From NCBI RefSeq assembly GCF_032062135.1, contig NC_092862.1, positions 62,323,039 through 62,387,038 of the forward strand: a stretch of 64,000 bases of DNA, in the 5' to 3' direction. Below the pieces are notes generated by a model. That model saw nothing but the letters and a program-made list of their open reading frames with translations. It was not told the origin of the DNA and ran no database searches. Source of the DNA: Pyxicephalus adspersus (lineage: Eukaryota > Chordata > Amphibia > Anura > Pyxicephalidae). Shown piece after piece: positions 62,055 through 64,000 of this stretch (position 1 is its first letter; the number at the start of each line of letters is the position of its first letter). A program made the position numbers and the translations under genes.

Positions 62055-63015
62055 CTGCCATTCTATTCAGTGTCACCCAGTAGTGTTCGTCAGGGCTGTA
62101 GGTATCCTTGGACCATGTCAGCAGATCTTTAGCTCTCTGATCTTTCAGGATGAACTCAGTAAACTCTCTTGTCAATGCAACATAGGCAGTGCCAAAGTAA
62201 ATAGTGATATTGTGCGGAGGAGGGGGCTTTAGGGTATTGGTCCTTAGTACCTGGGCATGTACAATATCCTCACGGTGAACATATTTAGTCCGGGGAATGA
62301 TGTGACTTGGGGGTAGAACCCCAGGGGTGATATTTTTCCCATTAAATCTCTTTAAATGTTGAACAATCTCCTTGTTTGTTTTTAAAGGAAAATCCTGTCC
62401 ACATACATTAATCACATATTTCCATTGTATCTCCGAATTCATTAGATCTTTCATGCAGTTCAGATCCGCCTCAAGTCTGGATATCCCAGCATACACCACA
62501 GGCTCCATTTTTGAGGCAAGAAAAGCATTAGGAAAACAATTCACTAAATCACCTACCATCTGCAAGTAATCCACATTTGCCTTCTCATCCACATGGATGC
62601 AGTATATGTTCTGTGGCATATAGATGGCCCTGAACAGTCTCTCAAATGTGTCAAATTCTTTATGTAATACAATTATATATGCTAAAGGAAAATCCGCTTC
62701 TTCTTTTGACAGAGGAGCTGTGATGAAATGGTTTTGTATTTTGTAGCCATCCGCACATTTAATTTTCCTAATAGATGTTGCTAAAGAATTTTCCCAGACA
62801 AAAGCTTTTCCTTTCTTCAGCAGTGTGTCGCAGGTGACCTCTAATTCAGACACATCATGGGAAAACTGGATTTTTTCTAAACAGTGCTGCTCATTCAATT
62901 GCTTGGGATTACAGAGAAACAAAAGCACAACTCCCACAGCAAATACAATGAAGAAAATATACACACACTGAATTGTCTTCCATTGGCTTACATAGAGCTT
63001 ACCGTAGCTCTTCAT
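62055..63015 (-). CDS. gcnt2: gcnt2 exon 1 (main coding exon), copy A
   Basis: First exon of I-branching beta-1,6-N-acetylglucosaminyltransferase, a Golgi type II membrane protein that makes branched I antigen from linear poly-N-acetyllactosamine. It encodes 320 residues plus one base; with exons 2 and 3 the protein is 413 residues, slightly longer than the roughly 400 of mammals. It has a cytosolic tail, a transmembrane segment at about residues 15-35, a Cys-containing stem, then the GT14 domain with [48 protein letters not shown] and SPDEHYW (Glu about 310, the family's catalytic base). Two N-glycosylation sequons (NIT) lie in the second half. The exon ends ATGGCAG|GTATGT, phase 1. The frame is intact. 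The ATG at 63015 is the first in frame and gives a normal type II anchor. Confidence 0.95.
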
Positions 63016-63155
63016 ATTGCTCTAGCTGGGTGTTTCAGGTGTCATTGTCTTCTTCCTTCTATCTATGGGAAGGATGTTATCAGCCTATTTTACTGTGTGT
63101 TTCCTCTGAAAGCTCAGCACTATCATTGTTCTGCCTTCTGGGGCAGGCTTTTTTA

Positions 63156-63183
63156 CATATGAATATAGCAGTCCTGTGATTGG
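63156..63183 (-). promoter_or_regulatory. CCAATC-N14-TTCATATG module upstream of copy A
   Basis: On the minus strand CCAATC (63178-63183) is followed, after exactly 14 bases, by TTCATATG (63156-63163), then TAAAAAA. The same pair and spacing occur upstream of copy B at 12318-12345, where the second box extends into a perfect octamer. It is about 140 bases upstream of the ATG. A proximal promoter role is inferred. Confidence 0.45.
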
Positions 63184-63763
63184 GTCACAAAAAATCAATG
63201 ACTGACTGATACTTTCCCTCTTTAGTGATGCAATAAGATCAGGTTTCATGCCATATTCATAACAAGGCTAAAGGAAATTGTTGGCTCCATACTCCAAACT
63301 TAGAATTGAATTTTCTGATAAATCTGTTATACAAACATTAATTGTTTAGTCATAAAGCAAATAATAGGACGGCATAGGGAGAGAACAGTAATTACATTTT
63401 AGGTGTAAGTTTATTAAACCTGGCTAAAATAAATAGGCAAATGTTTTTCCCTTTGGTAAACATGTCGTATTTTTTCCTGCTTAATACCTAAAACAATGAC
63501 TGATTCAGGTAACGTGGAATGTATGGCATCTACTATCGGAATAAAATGAGTGTACAAATGTTTGGGATCGTGGGTTTGCTGTTACTTCACTACACATAAC
63601 AGAAGAGGAAGTAATACATGAATAAATGTTTATACAACACACCTAAAACTTTTTTTTTTATTGGTCACTGCCTGTAATTTCAGATTTTTTTTCTGTGAAC
63701 TTGTGTAGTTGTTGCATCTCATACAGTAAAGCTGCTCACTTTGAAAATGGGGACTCATTGAGC
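63184..63763. other. 5' flank of gcnt2 copy A
   Basis: AT-rich non-coding sequence, with no ORF, CpG island or recognisable repeat. Confidence 0.5.
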
Positions 63764-64000
63764 CTAATTCATCAATGAAATCCACGCTCGCTGGTTGCGT
63801 GTTATTTAGCGCCGTTATATCGAGCCGGTTTACCGCGGGCTGGAGTCATATGCGCTCGTTCATTCGCATCTCACTGCCAAGCCGGATGCTTGCCTTCATA
63901 ACAAAATGGGCAATAGGGGTCGCGAATCCGCCAATAAAGGCGATTAGATTTCAGCTGCGCGATTAAGGAGGATCTGTTAAGATGTCAATCGTGAGATCAT
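63764..64000. mobile_element. CpG-rich MITE, cut by the window end (tentative)
   Basis: Starts GAGCCTAATTCATCAATG, a type of terminus seen in frog MITEs. It continues with a CpG-rich inside (GCGCCGTTATATCG, TTACCGCGGGC) that contrasts with the AT-rich flank. The right end lies beyond the window, so it cannot be confirmed. Confidence 0.4.

Overview
The window looks like vertebrate nuclear DNA, most probably from a frog or another amphibian. It is AT-rich, gene-poor and intron-containing, and it is crowded with terminal-inverted-repeat (TIR) DNA transposons and MITEs, a piggyBac, a BED-finger hAT, an L1/Tx1-type LINE, a tRNA-derived SINE and several copies of an L2-like 3' tail. That repeat mix is typical of anurans. 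I infer the organism from this; no marker gene proves it.

The only host gene I can support is gcnt2, the I-branching beta-1,6-N-acetylglucosaminyltransferase of GT14, on the minus strand. One complete three-exon copy is present: exon 1 at 62055-63015, exon 2 at 46047-46136 and exon 3 at 44421-44611. All junctions are GT/AG and phase 1, and the joined product is 413 residues. A second gcnt2-type first exon lies at 11119-12046, downstream of exon 3 on the minus strand. It therefore cannot splice to exons 2 and 3 seen here and must belong to a second tandem gene whose remaining exons lie left of the window or are lost. The two first exons differ strongly in their 5' halves but are about 97% identical over their last roughly 210 bases. 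Upstream of each is the same spaced promoter-like pair, CCAATC and TTCATATG, 14 bases apart.

Layout. 1-11118: downstream of the second gcnt2 copy, non-coding, with MITEs, a dinucleotide array and a G-rich minisatellite (3240-4210). 11119-12779: gcnt2 copy B first exon and 5' flank. 12780-14140: C-rich degenerate minisatellite. 14997-18839: LTR-like sequence, two interlocking hairpins and a decayed piggyBac, bracketed by a 115-base direct repeat. 18840-27196: non-coding with MITEs and L2-like tails. 27197-32525: a decayed BED-type hAT transposon carrying its own minisatellites. 32526-44420: non-coding with MITEs. 44421-63015: gcnt2 copy A. Its 15.9-kb intron 1 holds two hAT MITEs with target-site duplications, a cluster of one MITE family, a doubled SINE, a short minisatellite and a 5'-truncated, inactivated LINE. 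63016-64000: 5' flank and the start of a CpG-rich MITE.

I found no CRISPR array, bacterial-type operon or host RNA gene. The most notable signals are the tandem gcnt2 arrangement with apparent gene conversion, the shared promoter module and the unusual architecture around the piggyBac.
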